From Antedon mediterranea (taxonomy: Eukaryota; Echinodermata; Crinoidea; Comatulida; Antedonidae), in NCBI RefSeq assembly GCF_964355755.1, contig NC_092678.1, forward strand, positions 3,296,922-3,360,921: DNA of 64,000 nucleotides. Reading direction: 5' to 3'. Each line of letters starts with the position of its first letter. Within the stretch, counting starts at the first letter, position 1. The notes beneath the pieces are model-generated. The model saw only the letters and a program-made list of their open reading frames with translations. It ran no database searches and was not told the origin of the DNA. The position numbers and the translations under genes were made by a program. This document shows positions 1 through 15,000 of the stretch, piece by piece.

Positions 1-89
1 TTCTCTCTGATTTTCTTCATAACGCTAACTGGTATGTTGTCTTTGTCGTAGTCTTTTAATGACTCAAGGAATTTCATATCACCAAGCAT
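1..89 (-). CDS. DNAH3: DNAH3 exon 46 (partial at window edge)
   Basis: Starts [20 protein letters not shown] directly after exon 45 in phase 0 and continues off the window towards the microtubule-binding domain. Confidence 0.95.
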   Translation of the reverse strand, partial: MLGDMKFLESLKDYDKDNIPVSVMKKIRE

Positions 90-3000
90 CTGTAAAATTT
101 TAAAATAAAAATATTAACTGGGCTCTGGGGATCGGACCATGATCAGCACACTTGGAGGCAATTTACTCTTGGCAAACAATGTACTTTATTGTGCACAGAT
201 GCTATTAGGTACACAGCTTTAAAACATCCCATGGAAGGCAATAAAGAGTAAAGGGTCTTGCCTAAGGATACAAATGGCAAATGTATTGAACCCATGCTTT
301 TCACATGTTAGTCCAATATCACTTGCAATTACACCCTACATATCTCCCCAGTATTATACCAAAACCTTAAGATAAATGGAATACTGCCAACATTCACTAT
401 TCTGAGCATGAGTTTGGATGAGAGTAACATGAGATTCTCTTGACAACTCACTCTTTTAGCAGCAGGCCAGTAATCATCCACCATTTTGCCTTGATCATTA
501 GCTTTCTTCTCTGGCTTGATTCCTTTCATTATACAGATTGCTTCCATAACAAGCTTAACTCCTGGTGGTGGATTGGTCATTGACTTGACCACAGTGATGT
601 CAGCTTGCTTAAGAGTGTCCAGAGCGCGGATCGCAGCATTTAGAGCTGGCATTGCCACTGCAAGTTTTTGTTCACATTCATCTTTGATGGATTTTGCTTC
701 CATTGCTGCGTTGTTGGACAGTTCTTCATCTGCAGAGATCACCTGGCGTTTTGCATCTACTTCCATTGTCTCTGCTTGGATGATCTCGATTAGTTTTACA
801 GTCTCTTCACTGGTTTCAATCAGCTTTGGTTGAAGAGCTGTTAACTCTTCCTGCATTACAGCAATCTAAAGTGAAAACCAATGATGTTTAGTAAAAGCAT
901 ATACAAAAAAGAGATATAACCTTAAGGAATAATAAATAATAATAACAGGATTTTTATAGCGCACATACCACTCAAGAGTGCTCAAGGCGCATTCAAAAAA
1001 TAAAAACAAATCATACAAATGCCTGACAAATAAAATGCAATTTCTTTGGAGGGTGCCCATCCGTTCTCGTTCTGTCGCGGTCCCGGACCCCTACCTAGGT
1101 GACCAAACAAAGGAGCAGGATACACATTTGCCTTGCCACAGACGACCGGCTGCTCAGAGACAACAACCAAGACAGAGGCACCCCAAAGATAATGCTGGTC
1201 AGGAAAAAGTATACTATAAAATTCTAGAACTTTAAGAAACCTCATGATTTCCATATGCCTTAATGAATAAATGTGTTTTTAATAATTTCTTAAGGAATCA
1301 CTAAAATTAGTAGCATCAAGGCAATGAAACAACAGGACACCGAGCTTACCTTGCCGATATAGGAACTTAACAGTCCTTTGACTTTGTCTGGCTGCAACAA
1401 ATACCAACCAATTTTTTTTCTCCAGTTATTATACAAAAATATTAGGTACCAACCTGATTAGCTGCAAACTCCAGTTTTTCAAGACCGACAATGTAGCGGT
1501 TTTTCAGAGTTAAGATCTCTAGCCGTTTCCTACTCATTAAATTCTTAAATGTCTTGATCAATTCCAAGTACGATGTTGGCGTCACATAGATGCGTCGCCG
1601 AAGAGCAGAGTAGAACCTGAAAAGCACAAATGTAAGAAATGAAAATCTTCTAAATGCCAGAAAGTAGAATAAAAAAAACCTCAAGTAGTCTAGTGGCATA
1701 TCAAGTTATATCACATTATATGAAAAAATGGAACTGGACGTACGTATCAGACATCGCTCTAACACTTTCATGGAAGTGTTTGCACATGACCACAGTCTCA
1801 GACTGGAGTTCATCAGACATTTCCACATCGTCAAGGAACTTGTGAGCCACCATCTCTAGAGCATCCTCAGGCCATGCCTAAAGGAATTATAAATAACAAA
1901 TAAATAATAGTGGACTGTAGCCCATGTAAACTTGTTGTATGGTGATGTTTGAAGAACGAAAAAATGTTTGGAGTTGATTTAGAAATATATTCAGTTTACC
2001 TTGAACCAGTCAATGGTACAACAGTTGATAAGAGAAGGAAACATTCGTAGTCGGTTACGGAACGCATCACCAATTGGACTGAATGCTAAAACAACATGCA
2101 GATTCCGTCGAACACGCTCCACAAACTTGTTATACATGTTCAGGGGTGTGGTCTCTATCTTGGGGTTCTCAGCTACTGCGATTTGTTGCATCTATAAGGA
2201 AGAAGTTTCACATTCAATACACAATCAGATGGTCACATTTGGTATGAAGTCAAATTTTTTTGTTCTGGTAGTATGAAATGCCTCACTATTTTCCCTTTAT
2301 GTTCCTTACCTTTTCAATTATTTCTAATCTCTCTTCGTTCTCATACAGGTTAGGAATATCACCTGTATTCAGTATCATGTTAACATCTTCTAAGAACGAC
2401 TCATCCTGTAAGGGAACAAAGAAATTATTCTTAAAACATAATTATCTATTGCTATGTTTTCTTTCTCTAGGCATGGAGTGTGTCCATGATCACATTGACA
2501 CTTTCATTAAGACATGTTGGACAGATAGTTGTACTAACCTTTATCTGGTGATCTCCAAACAAGAATACTGTTTGTAGCCCATCATCACCAGCCTTCCTCA
2601 AGAGTTTACGAAGGTCATCTTTCCAGTCATTGATGGTATAATTCTTGGTTATTTCTATGGTAACAAGTTCATACATAGCCATGAAGGCAGCTAAGCGGGC
2701 TGCACTTTGACGTCCACTGCCACCGATACCTGTCAAGAACAAAACAACAATAGGGAGCTTTTGATTCGTGCAGACCTAGGATGTACTTATTTATCATTGG
2801 CTGATTGTCAGTTGTGCCTAGAAAAACTGTGTCTGTGAGGAAGCATGTCACAATGTCCATGTATGGACCTAATATAAGTTATATATTGTTGTAAATTGAA
2901 AACAATGCTTGATAATGAATTTGATGTTAAAAAGAACATCTTTATTACCAACGAGTAGAGCATGTCCATTAGGTTGTTTGAGTACACGACTTATCCTGGA

Positions 3001-6000
3001 GATGTGCTCAATTGCGAATCTGAACATGACCAAGTCCATAGGAGCCTTACTCATTAAATTATACTCATCTAGGCACTTCTCAATGGTCTAAAGGAGAACA
3101 ATAAGAATCAATCAAGGGCACTTTTATCTTGCATAAGCTGTGTATATTCAAATCTTGGTGAGGAATTCGGAAATTACTAATACACTAGAAAACAGTCTTT
3201 AGTTATATAATTTTTCTCTATCAAAGTTGTTTATTCAATATTTCTATTCAACTTTAAACCTATTTCAAATCTTGTACTTTAAAAATAATAGGTTTTTAAA
3301 TACCTCTTTTAGAGCTCCAAAGTCAGTTATTTCATCGTAGACTTTATCTTCATTATTTGTTTTGACATAATCTCCAAAGAACAAACTGTAAATAAGTACA
3401 TATTCTTGATAAAAATATCATGGATAACTTATCAAGTATTCACATACCAAAAGTGCGTTAAAGTAAGGTGAATCCAAACACCAAAATTCCTATGTTTGTG
3501 ATTATATTATACCCACTGCTTTACCTGGTGGTACTGTTGACAGTGCCGTAAAAATGAAAAAATTAAGTGGTGCGGTAGTTGCAAGAAAAGGGGACAATCT
3601 CTGTGCAGGCTACAGAGTTGTCGAAGGCCTCTGTCAAAAAGTGGTCAGGTTGAAATCTTACCAACCCTGGTGGCTATAACCCCGGTTGATGGTTATAATT
3701 TGTAACATTTTACAGTTGAAAAGAACTTTATAATATATAGCTTGTGAATGGCAATCTTTGATTACAGTCTAAAAATATTAGGTTCAAAGGGGAGTTGATT
3801 TGCTGCTGTAAGTACGGTCATTGCTGCTCAAATTAACCCCCAGCTCAAACAAGATTAAGTCGTTCAAAATACATAGTGTAGTGTTGTGTCTAAACCAGAA
3901 AAAATCAGATTTAAAATTGTTTAGACTATCTTGATGGATGCAAACCATTGAATAAGGTTAGGTAGGTTGTTAACAAATATTAATATTAGTGAATTATTAG
4001 CAAACATCTAAACCGTGAGTTAGGAAACAACCGGCAATATTGTATACCTTCGTAAATTCTCATCTCGGAATTCCGGGCCAGCACTATTACTTTAAATATC
4101 AAATTCAAACATAAATTAGAAATTACAAAGGACACATGCATGCATACAGTATAAATTCATTTATTTTTATTGATATTGTGAAGAAAATCAAAATATTGAG
4201 AACTGTAGATTTGTACCGTGTAATCATAATTATAGTATTTTTGTAGGTTAATTTGAAATCTTACCTTCGCATATTGTCATCGTTGACCTCCTTAGAGACA
4301 GTCAGATGCGAGAAGACGGCATTCATCTTCTCTTTAAACTGACTTTGGACAACATTCTGTGAATGACCCAATAGTAAAAGCAAATAATAAATGAGTATCT
4401 TTCACTGTGTTTATTACTGTAGGCATACTGCCAACAGGTTGTAAACGTAATGTTAGGGAGACACAGAAAAGAACAGACACTGAACGACATGAGCAATATG
4501 AGCAACTGAATGCAACTGGCATAAAATATATGTCGACATGTGCACAGTTGCTTTGAATTGTGTTGAGTTTCATTCAGTTGAACAGAACTTCAAATCATGT
4601 TGCATGTCCAGTATGGGTAACTGCGACTAGTTACAATCAGTTTCATATCATCACCCTCATCATGCCACTCCTTTGCAGTTATATTCAGCTGCTCGAAAGT
4701 GGACATGAGTGCACCTTGCACAACTAGTTCCTTTCAGTTAAGATCAAATTTGAAATAGTTCTGGTGCAAAATAATCCATATTGATATTAGCAACTGTCTA
4801 GTCCTCAGAGAGGAGGTGTCATAATAAACCACATTATCAATCATGTTTCAGTCTTACCTTAATAATCTTAAAAAATGTCTGCCTGTCATCCTCGTCTACC
4901 AGTCGATCATAGAAGACACGATACACCTCATGCACCCACAAGCGAATGAGCTTCTTAGCTCCTTCATTGCCTGATGGAACACAGTCTGGTTTGATAAGCA
5001 GAATGCCTTGGACAACCCTGGCAAAATCTCGCAAGTTAAACAAGTAGTGTGATTTGGTTGGAGTTGGCAGAAAGTTGGAGATGGATTCAATGTAAACCGC
5101 TGTTGTTGCGTATACCATTATCTAGAAATGAAAATAAAAATAACATCTAATGCTCTGTTTCACTATCAAACTAGTTTGACAAAAAAGGTGTTAAAAAGAT
5201 GTATCCAAATATGGTGGTGATATGCTCAAATATGGTACTGATATGACATCATCAAGTCCATAAAGTTTGATAATGTAGACAGAGCTTAATTTTATATTGT
5301 GATGTGCTTATAAAGTCCTATAATACAAATCAACTCACTCTAGAATATCGTTTCAAACTATTTTCAAATCCTTTGTCAAAATGCCAGTCCATAATAGGAG
5401 CAAAGATGTTCTTCATTGTCTCCTCATCAAATGAATCGATTGTGATGATATTGAAGTGTCGCAAGAAGCGTGATGTCACCGTGTTTCTTCCACCGCCAGG
5501 TGGTCCCATTGCCGACACCATCAAAATATCAATCAGCTGTAAAACGCTTGTGTCTTTACGATCAAACCAATACCCGTGATCAATCCACTGTCGCAATAAC
5601 TCAATTGGGGGCTGAGCGCCATATTTCTCCTTAGCGGGCATGTTCAAGTCATCAACAAAAACAATAAGCTTCTTTCCGATTGGTGGACCATAAGTGCCCT
5701 TCTTTCTTCGGTCCAATTTTGAAAATATAATATCCTGTGTTTGGTTGGCACTTGTCTGCGCAGAGAAGTTCACATTATTTGGAATGTAGTTCTGTGCTGC
5801 AAGATCTAGCAGAAAGTTGTTTGTGATTGCGGACTTGCCTGTGCCGGTTGGACCAACAAAAAGAAGTGGTTTTCCTTGTAACAGAAACTTGCGTAGGAAA
5901 TAGAGCTGTCTCTCGGTTTCTACGGTTTTAATAATAAGCTCATTGACCTATAAAGAAATGGCATAACCCAAGTTAAATTATGTAACTATAGATAGATCTA

Positions 6001-9000
6001 AATCAATTTTTATCAATAGATTTTAGACAAAAATTATTTTACAATAGTCAGTAAATTTATAATTAGGTGATACAGTAGAACACTCATTCACAACCTTATT
6101 AAAGGGACACTTCCTGTGAAAGTAACAAGGAAAGATATGTTTCAACACTACAAAGTTCTTATTTACAAATAGCTTAGATCACGATTGTTTTTAGATGTTT
6201 CTCTTACCATAACCTGATGCATGTCATCAGCCTTGAGATGAAGCCAGTGAGAAGTATAAGAAGTGAAGATAAAAACAGCAAGATGAAAATCAAAGAATGA
6301 GAGTGATTAGTTCACAACAAATAGAATAAGAATAAAGAATATAATACCCCTTTCATACCAAAAGCAAAACTCCGGAGACACTCCGGAGTTGACGCCCCGC
6401 TGTTTGGTGTGAAAGGTAAAATCAAGCAACTCCGGAGTTTAAAACTGCGGGGTTGAACAGCTGAACGGAGAGCGAACTGCGGGGACACCCCGGTGTTTTG
6501 GTGTGAAAGGTACCAACATCAAACTCCGGAGTGTTTCGGGTCAAAAGGTTATCCTCGCAATCAATTATTTATTTAGTTTTATTTTAAAACACTATAAATA
6601 TTTGTAAAAAATATATAGCGGGTCTAGAAAATAATAAGTAGTATAAATAAAACATTATATTACTTCTGAGACTTTTGAAAGTAATTATTAAATTTAAAAT
6701 ATTATTAATTAAAATGATTCTAATGATCGTCGCTATGTAAACAAACAAAATAGAGGGCGACATTTGCAATTTTATTTTATAAACCCCGGTGTTGCTAGGT
6801 TGGTGTGAAAGGGGTATCTCCGGAGTTTCTCGACGTTTTGAATGGTCATAAACCCTGGGGTGTCTCCGGAGACACTCCGGAGTTTTGGTGTGAAAGGGGT
6901 ATTACACTGTGCTAACATACCGTATTGAACAAACCAAAACTTGGCATAGTGGGCTATTGGAAGAATTGGAGTGGTCTAATATTGGAGGAAAATTGGAGTG
7001 GTCTAATATTGGGGCATTGGAGTGGGCTAGCAATTGGGGGCATTGGAGTGGGCTTTATACCAATATGGTATAAAGTTAGTACAAATTTTTCAAGAAGATA
7101 AATAGAAAATATAAAAAGTTTGTGGTGAATAATTAGCAAATAATATAGATTAGATTTTGATAGAAATCTATTCTCATGGCCCATAAAAGTAAAGCATTAA
7201 AAAAGTAGTTTTTATCAATTTTAAAAGCAGTACAACACACATTAAAAGCAAAGGTAAAACAGCAAAATAATTTAGCTCAAATAATCAATTTTAACAGCAA
7301 GTACACACATTAAAAGCAAATGTTTTTTCTGGTTTGAGAAAATTAATTACAAAGAGAAAAGCAAAACAGCAAAATACTTCAACTCAACAATGTATTTCCT
7401 ACCTGTGTTTTAGGACCAAGCTCTGGTTTTTCCACCAGATTTTCCCAAGAAGTCCATGATCCGTAGGTTTTCCGCATGAATACAAAATCATAGACGGACC
7501 CTTTCTTGGGAATGATCAAGCTACGCTGGAATTTCAAATCCTTGGGTCGTGGGAATTTGCCAGTTGTGTCCATGTCACAGAGTTGCTTGAAGAACTCACT
7601 AAAGCTATGAAATAACAGTGTGAATATTTACTTAAAAGTAGGTGTTCAACATGGTTGCCTAAGAATCACATATTCCTGGGATATATTCTAGATTCTGCCA
7701 CAGAACCAACGGCATTGATATGCGCAAGCCTTATGACAAGACTTGTCTAAAAGCTCTGTCTACACTATGAAACTAGTTTGACAAAAAAGTGTGATGTACC
7801 CAAATATGATAATTATGTCATCATGTCCATGTATGAGCCCATCACATTATATTTTGTCACATTAAGTTTGATAGTGCGGAGGGAAGAGGGTATGTGTTGA
7901 CACTGTTCACTGTCACTTAGGATGTTAGACGTTGCTGCTGCAGCAACTGGTTGCACAATGCAAGTTCAAAACATTTGGCATTGATTAAAACATACTTTTC
8001 TCTTGAGGATCCTTCGACAACGCCACCTACTGACCAGACAATGCTGAAGAGGAAGTAACATATGACCATATTGGTTCTCTCATCATTCAACTTCTGCTCA
8101 GATAAAGATGGAGTAGAATTATCTGCATCCTCCTCTTCTCCAAAATCGTCATCTGTGTCCTCTCTGAAATTTGCAAATACAACTGAAACTTAATGCTTTT
8201 TGAAATATCAAATTCTATGGATATGAATATCATAGTTAAATTATCATACAAACAATTATGAATGTCAAATTTGACATTTGAATACAAAATCAAAATTAAC
8301 ATGCAATATTTTATATTGCCTTTATACAATAACTGTCATGACCAAATTAAAACATCTACTGAGTTTGTTTACAGTTTGAATGTGGATAATGAACATGCAT
8401 ACACTTAATTATTTGACTATGTTGGAAGAATATACATAAGAAACTATACAAAATAATGATAAAACATTTTTTACATATAATAGACGATGATGAACAAAAC
8501 ATATTTTACCCATATATGGAATAAAAATGTTTATTCTTCCTGTATTTGAATAAATAGCAGCAAAAATGTAGAAACACAATTAAAACTGTTAATTTTATTC
8601 ACAATTGACTTATAGCCATGCTGAGGATCATTTCTTTTTCATTCTAAGCGCCATGCTCGGCATTGTGGGACTTTTTTATAAGTTAATAAATATACTTCTT
8701 CAAATAAGAAAAGCAGAGTACAAAGGTCACCAAATCAAAGACGCCAATTACGGGTACATTTTGTCAAAGTCGGTTTGCTATGTGGCACTAAGTTGCTAAC
8801 ACTCAAAAATAAAAATAGTACAAATTTAGTAAGCAGTATCAAAGAAAATAATAAATCAAATTAATTATAAATAAGATACTTTAATAATAAGTAATACAAA
8901 TATATAAAAAAGTCTGAAATTTTGAAATGCATGATGGTTGGTTGTTACTATATGCAATGATAAAAAACAAAATGTAAACAAACAACAAAAACAGCAAAGC

Positions 9001-12000
9001 CTTACCTATTTCGAATTAGGCTGCAAAAAAAGCAAAAAGCAATCGTCACATGGTGAACAAAAACAAACCAACATCAATCAATGTGAAACAACAACATTAT
9101 ATATATCACATAAACATTATATTATTAATGATAACAATAAGTATTAATTATTAATAAACAATGTACAAAAGTCAACAGATAAATAATATTAGTATTAATA
9201 AAGCTTGATTGTTATCAAAAATATTATAAACAAATACAGTATTAGAACAATTACATTTTGATTTGAAAAAGCAATATGTATAAAATATATATATATAAAT
9301 TTACAATTTACAATAGGAAATCAAAACATATAATTATTAATAAGAACATATTTTATATGAAAAAGCACCAAATTTACACTAGTAAATTTCCATTGTTTCA
9401 AATTAAAAACATTTTTGGTAATGAAACCAACAGTGATTGCATTATATTGGAGCTGTGTATGTTTATTTCTTACCGCACATCATTTAGTAAACAACCATAG
9501 AGTTTAATCATGGACATTGTCAGGTGCATTGGAGATGCTTGAACGATTAGACGACAATTCTTAGTCACATGGTTTAAGCAGGGAGGAAGTAACCAATCAT
9601 AGAGAAGCTGTTGACAAATTAAAATAAAAATTTATTAATTTTTTATTTATTTCATACGCATCCAACAGCGAGTAACTCACCAATTACAGTTAAACATAGA
9701 ACATTTTTCAAGTAATAGCATGGATTTTTCATGTATAGTATATGGACATTTAAAGATTTTTAGCACAAATATATGACTTTACAAAACTAGAAAAAGTGTT
9801 CTTTCCTTGATTGTGAGTTGTTGCTGTTTGTTTATAAAGTCAGGCACGTCATTCTCCAACCAAGATGTCACTAGAGGTGACCATCCAAGCTGCAATGGCT
9901 CCATGTAAATCATACCACATCTGGTAAAATACAAAATCGTATTTCTTATATATGTGTTGGAGTTAGCTGAGCAAGGAAACAACTAGTCCACATTGAAATG
10001 GATGTTATAAAGTCCATTCTAAACATGAAACTACTTAGGTGGAAAATACATATTGTGTAAGTTTCAACCTACCTACTGACTGTTGCAGGTGATGCCTGCT
10101 CCAAATCTTGTGGTTCAAAGATCATGTTTTGTTTGTTGTTCATCTGAATTATTTCACCACTCATCAGACACAGCTGCAAGATAAAGAAGAAAGGTAAATG
10201 CAGGAAAAATCTCTTATTACAAAGTTAGGAGAAAGACAACTGACAGTTTCCAGTTTGCAATGACCTAGGAGCATTGTGTCGTCAGTCGTCATCTGGACCT
10301 AGAAAGAACCAAAGCACGTTCAAAAATTCCCTGAATGCCAACAATGAAACGATCTAACTTCTTGTTAGTCAGTCTTCGCAAATCGAAAGCTCCCTGATGA
10401 GTCATTCTTACGAAACCTAGGATTGGTAAAATAGAAGAACATCTTATTTATATATACCATATTCCAATGTATCAAGCATACCTTTTTATTGTCATCTAAC
10501 ACTGTGTTCATATTCTCAATCCACACTGCATCAACAGGGCCATCAAATACTAACCACTTCCGGTTATCAGAAGTATCGCTAGCATGTTCACGGAAAATGT
10601 TTGCAAGAACACCATCTGACCATTCATGTGAGATAGGGTCAAAGCGTCCATACAGCTGACCCATGGTTATGGCCTTCGGATTCATAATTCGATAATCAAC
10701 CTTAGAGAAATAAAACTTTTGTTTAATAACTCATTCAAATTAAATTGAGTGGGGCAGGTGTGGGTGATAAAAGGTGATAAATCGGCACAGGTTCAAGGCT
10801 CTCAATTGTTCTAGTGGTAAAACATCTTCTTAAGAAGATAAAAACTTCAACATAGAGGTCCAGTGTACACATATGGCTTATGTGCACTTTAAAGAACTCA
10901 GTTCATCTTTTCAAAGAGTAGGGAGTAGTACTGGTCCATCTCAGCCCCCGTCGTTCAAGGTAGGCACTGCACTGTTGGGGTAATAATGTTCAGCACTTAG
11001 AGGTTTCACAACATTAGGCGCTATATAAATCCAGGATATTATTATTATTATTAGAGGAATTCATCCAAATTTCCTCAATTCAGTTGAATGATGTAAACAA
11101 AAACCAAACAAGTAAAATGAAACTAAAAGATTGAACAAAGTAATTAAAAAGTTACCATAAACTCCTCCATTTCCTTGTTGACACAAAGGTCATGTAGAGC
11201 GCCAGCCAATACCTTGAATGCACTCGTTTTACCACCAATGGTTTCACCCACAATCATCAAACCATGCCGCACTAGTATCATTTCATAAATCTTACAATAC
11301 AAATAAAAGTAACAAGAAAATTAGGAGAGTAGTAGCAACTAAGAAATGGAGAGATAAGTACCTGTGATTGTCCATTCTTTATTGTCCAACTTTATCAGGA
11401 TAAAAATGAGCCACTACCTAAGAGTCTAAACAAGACTTAATGTAAAAATACATAGATTAATTTCTATCCTGTAATTGGTTAAGTGTGTGCTGTGTAGAAC
11501 CATTCTCAGATAACAGTATGCTAGTTGTTCTTCAACAGATAACTATTCTTACCTGAACTATCTTTTCAATGAACCAAGGCACAGGTTGTAAGCCTCTTTT
11601 AGCTATGTTGCTAATAAGAGCATTTTCCAAAATGCTTCTGTCAGGTTTTGGTAACTCCAAACCTGGAAACAGGTCAGATATTATGCCTTCGAAAAGAGGG
11701 ATGTCAGGAGAGAGGAACTAAAGAAGTAAAAGACGGAATAACTTATTCATACATCATGAATATCATTATAAAAAGGCATTGCCAAAAATAGAGCTAAATG
11801 AATCTTGTAAAAGAGTCATTGAATAAATATAAAGCGTACCTTTGGTAAATTAACATCCTTGATTGATCGCAGAACCAGGACATCTTCTGGTGTGTCTGGG
11901 AACTTGAGCTTGAGGTTACCAGCAGCTGTCAGGACAGACTTCACTGCCCTCATGCCATAATCATAGTGGTGTTGAGAAGATAACTGGAGAAAAAAGGCAG

Positions 12001-15000
12001 CTTGTTAAGACTTTGTTAAAGCAAGATTTACCTAACATTCTGACATACTATTTCCCAATTCAGTAGAACCCATCTTAAGGGGGAGCAATTAAGGGAGCTC
12101 TTTCTGTGGTCCCTGAATAGGAGTTCTGCTGTGAAGCACACAAAACATACAAGTACCTGTTCAGAGCAGAGCTTGTAGGTAGCGACAATCTTGGTAGCGA
12201 GCCCTCTTGCACTCACAAATCCCATAGAGTACAGACTAATAGCAGCAATCAAGGCATAGTCTGGTACCATCATAGCAACAGTACGGAATAACACCTGTAA
12301 ATGTAAAGTTAAACTAAATAAGTAATTAAACCATAGTGTGAATGTAGATAGTGTGAAAATCTGAGCATGCTAGAAATCAATTGCCATTGAGACAGATTTT
12401 TCCCATCAAACGAAACTCTGGTGCTGTTGAGTTGCCGATCGGTTAAGGCAGGAGCACAGCAAACCATAGCAATAAAATCAGTATAGGTTCAATGTCCACT
12501 TCAGCCATAGTTTTGGTGGTCGAAAAGATAAGGACTTAAAACTGGAGTTTCAGTTTACACACCTGACTTTTCCTTACTTTAAAGAACCCAATGCACCTTT
12601 CGGAAGTCCCCAGTGTACTGGTTCATCTCAGCCCTCATCATTGTGGACAGATAGATGAGCTTCATTTGTTGCTAGCTTGACACAAAGAAGTCCCCATATG
12701 TGCAACTATACTAAAAATAAAGATCTAAACACTAAAGGAAGGTGATGCTGATAATAAAGTTGCTGTTCTTCTTTACCTTTAAGTTATCAGGTAGCTCTGC
12801 TCTCCCAGCATACCCAGGGTTCATTGTGATGAACATTGTGCACGATGGATCCAATGAGATCTTGGTGCCTTCAAACACAAATGTCTCTTTACGCTCTGCT
12901 ACTGCTCTCTGGATACTCTGAATCTGCTGAGCAACCACAGACAAAACCTCCAATTCTATCCTGTTGAACTCATCAAAACAAGCCCAGGCACCAGACTGTG
13001 CGAGTCCCTTGAAAAACTTGCCCATGGCTTTGTAGTCTAGGCCATCGGAGCAGTTGAAAACAACACACTAAATAGGAAAAAAAACAAAGTAAAGTATTCA
13101 ATCATCAAATACTTTCTAAGCTGAGGTAGTGGCTTTATGTTAGCAAGGATTTAGCATAGCACCCATAGATTGTATACCTGTTTTGCAACTGCCTTAGCAA
13201 GATCTTTACAAGTTTCGGTTTTTCCAGTACCAGCTGGACCTTCTGGGGCACCTCCAAGATTCAGTAAAAGAGCTCCCATTAGAGTCCTGCAAATAAAACA
13301 GATATAAATTAAGACAAATTTCCACAAGATTTTAGAGAAGGTGGATAAAAAAAAATTCAAAATACTTTTTACAAAAGTTTATATTTAAAAGTTTGCCTCT
13401 TTCTACTGACAATTGTCCAATGAGTGATTTCCAAACTGTGGCCACACTAACCTGTAACATCTATCTGTAAGAGGTGTGATAACAAGTCTTCCTGTGTTGC
13501 CTAGATACTCATAGCCATAGGGTACGGTCGTCGTAATCATGCGTACAGCTACTGTGCTCTCTTCGAAGTAATAACGAAGCTGACTTATCCACGCAAAGCA
13601 CAGCGGGTCACTAATGTTGTTGTCGTGGAGACTGGTGACAACATCCCGAGCTATAAGAAAATTGATTGATTGAGTATACAATTTGTTTTGGCATATCAAA
13701 CCAGTTTAAATCATTACAATAAATGACATACAATAACATTACACTACCCGCATCTGTTTTGTAGACGTTAATATTGTGGGTGGTCTAAAATGATTTAGTT
13801 GAATGTTTGTCAACATCAATATCATGTCTTACCGTGTACATCAATAACAATAAGTGCACCTAATGTTGTACGCGTCATTTTGCTCTGTCTGCCACGTACT
13901 AAACAAACGATATCATCTATTTGTTTATTGCACTGGTCAAGATATAGTTTCAATCCATCTTTTTTACTTATAGCCTGGTAAATAAGAATAACACAAAGTT
14001 AAAAAGATAATTATTTTTATTTCTCTATTTGGTAGTACCATAGAAAACTTAATACGTAACTATCATGGAGTAACATTTTCTTTGAAAACAAGTTCACAAA
14101 AGAAAAATAAATGATCAGCAAGAATTACCTCAGTAACATCCAATGTCCAGTAAGTTGTGCCAACAGCCAGAACTATTTGTCCAGGCCATTTCAGCACCCA
14201 GCTTTCCCTTGGTGCCTCTGCATACGCTTCCATTGATTTGATCATTTCTTCACGTAAACTCTTTTTCATCATTTCTTCTACCTAAAAGAACATGAAACAT
14301 TATCTTTTTAGTAGATTTAATAAGGAAATGGAAAAAAATATGTTGCTGAAACATGAATGTGCATAGATTTATTTGAGGTTCAAACTCATCACTCTCTTTT
14401 TAAAAACCATATGTATGTCATCCTAATAATGAAAATGGACAGTGTCTTGACAATTAAGATGTGTCTCAAAATCAATCATACTTTTGAATGAAATGTAAAC
14501 GCTAAAAAACACATCCAATAAAAAAAACCCATAAACATCATAGTGTTTAAAGAGACGAACCTGAATCAGCCACATCTCCACGAGACCTTTAGCATCTGCA
14601 GGAATGATCTTATTACTTAGTGTAACCTTCTCTTTTTCCGCTGATTCCATCGCCACAATCTCCTTGTCTTCTGTAAATGTCAACTGTGCGATTCCTTCAA
14701 AGCACTTCTTAAGATGTGGTTGGACACGTAGAGGATCTTTGGTTTCGGAGAGAATCTCAAGCAGTTCATCGTTGGAAAGAAAGAAGAACCTAATAAAGAA
14801 ATCAAAATAAATTGGTTAAGTCTACAGGCTGTCGTCTTTCAAACTTCCACTAAAATTAGTAACTAGTAATAAATAATAATAATAATAATAAGATTTTTAT
14901 AGCGCACATACCACTCCAGAGTGCTCAAGGCGCATTTAAAAATAAAAAAGAAATAAAGAAAAATATGCGATATTAAACATTACTGAATAGTAATTGGCTC

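Noticed and set aside
8605-8799. 64-codon plus-strand frame in a DNAH3 intron
   Set aside because: AT-rich intron, no family signal, no splice partner.
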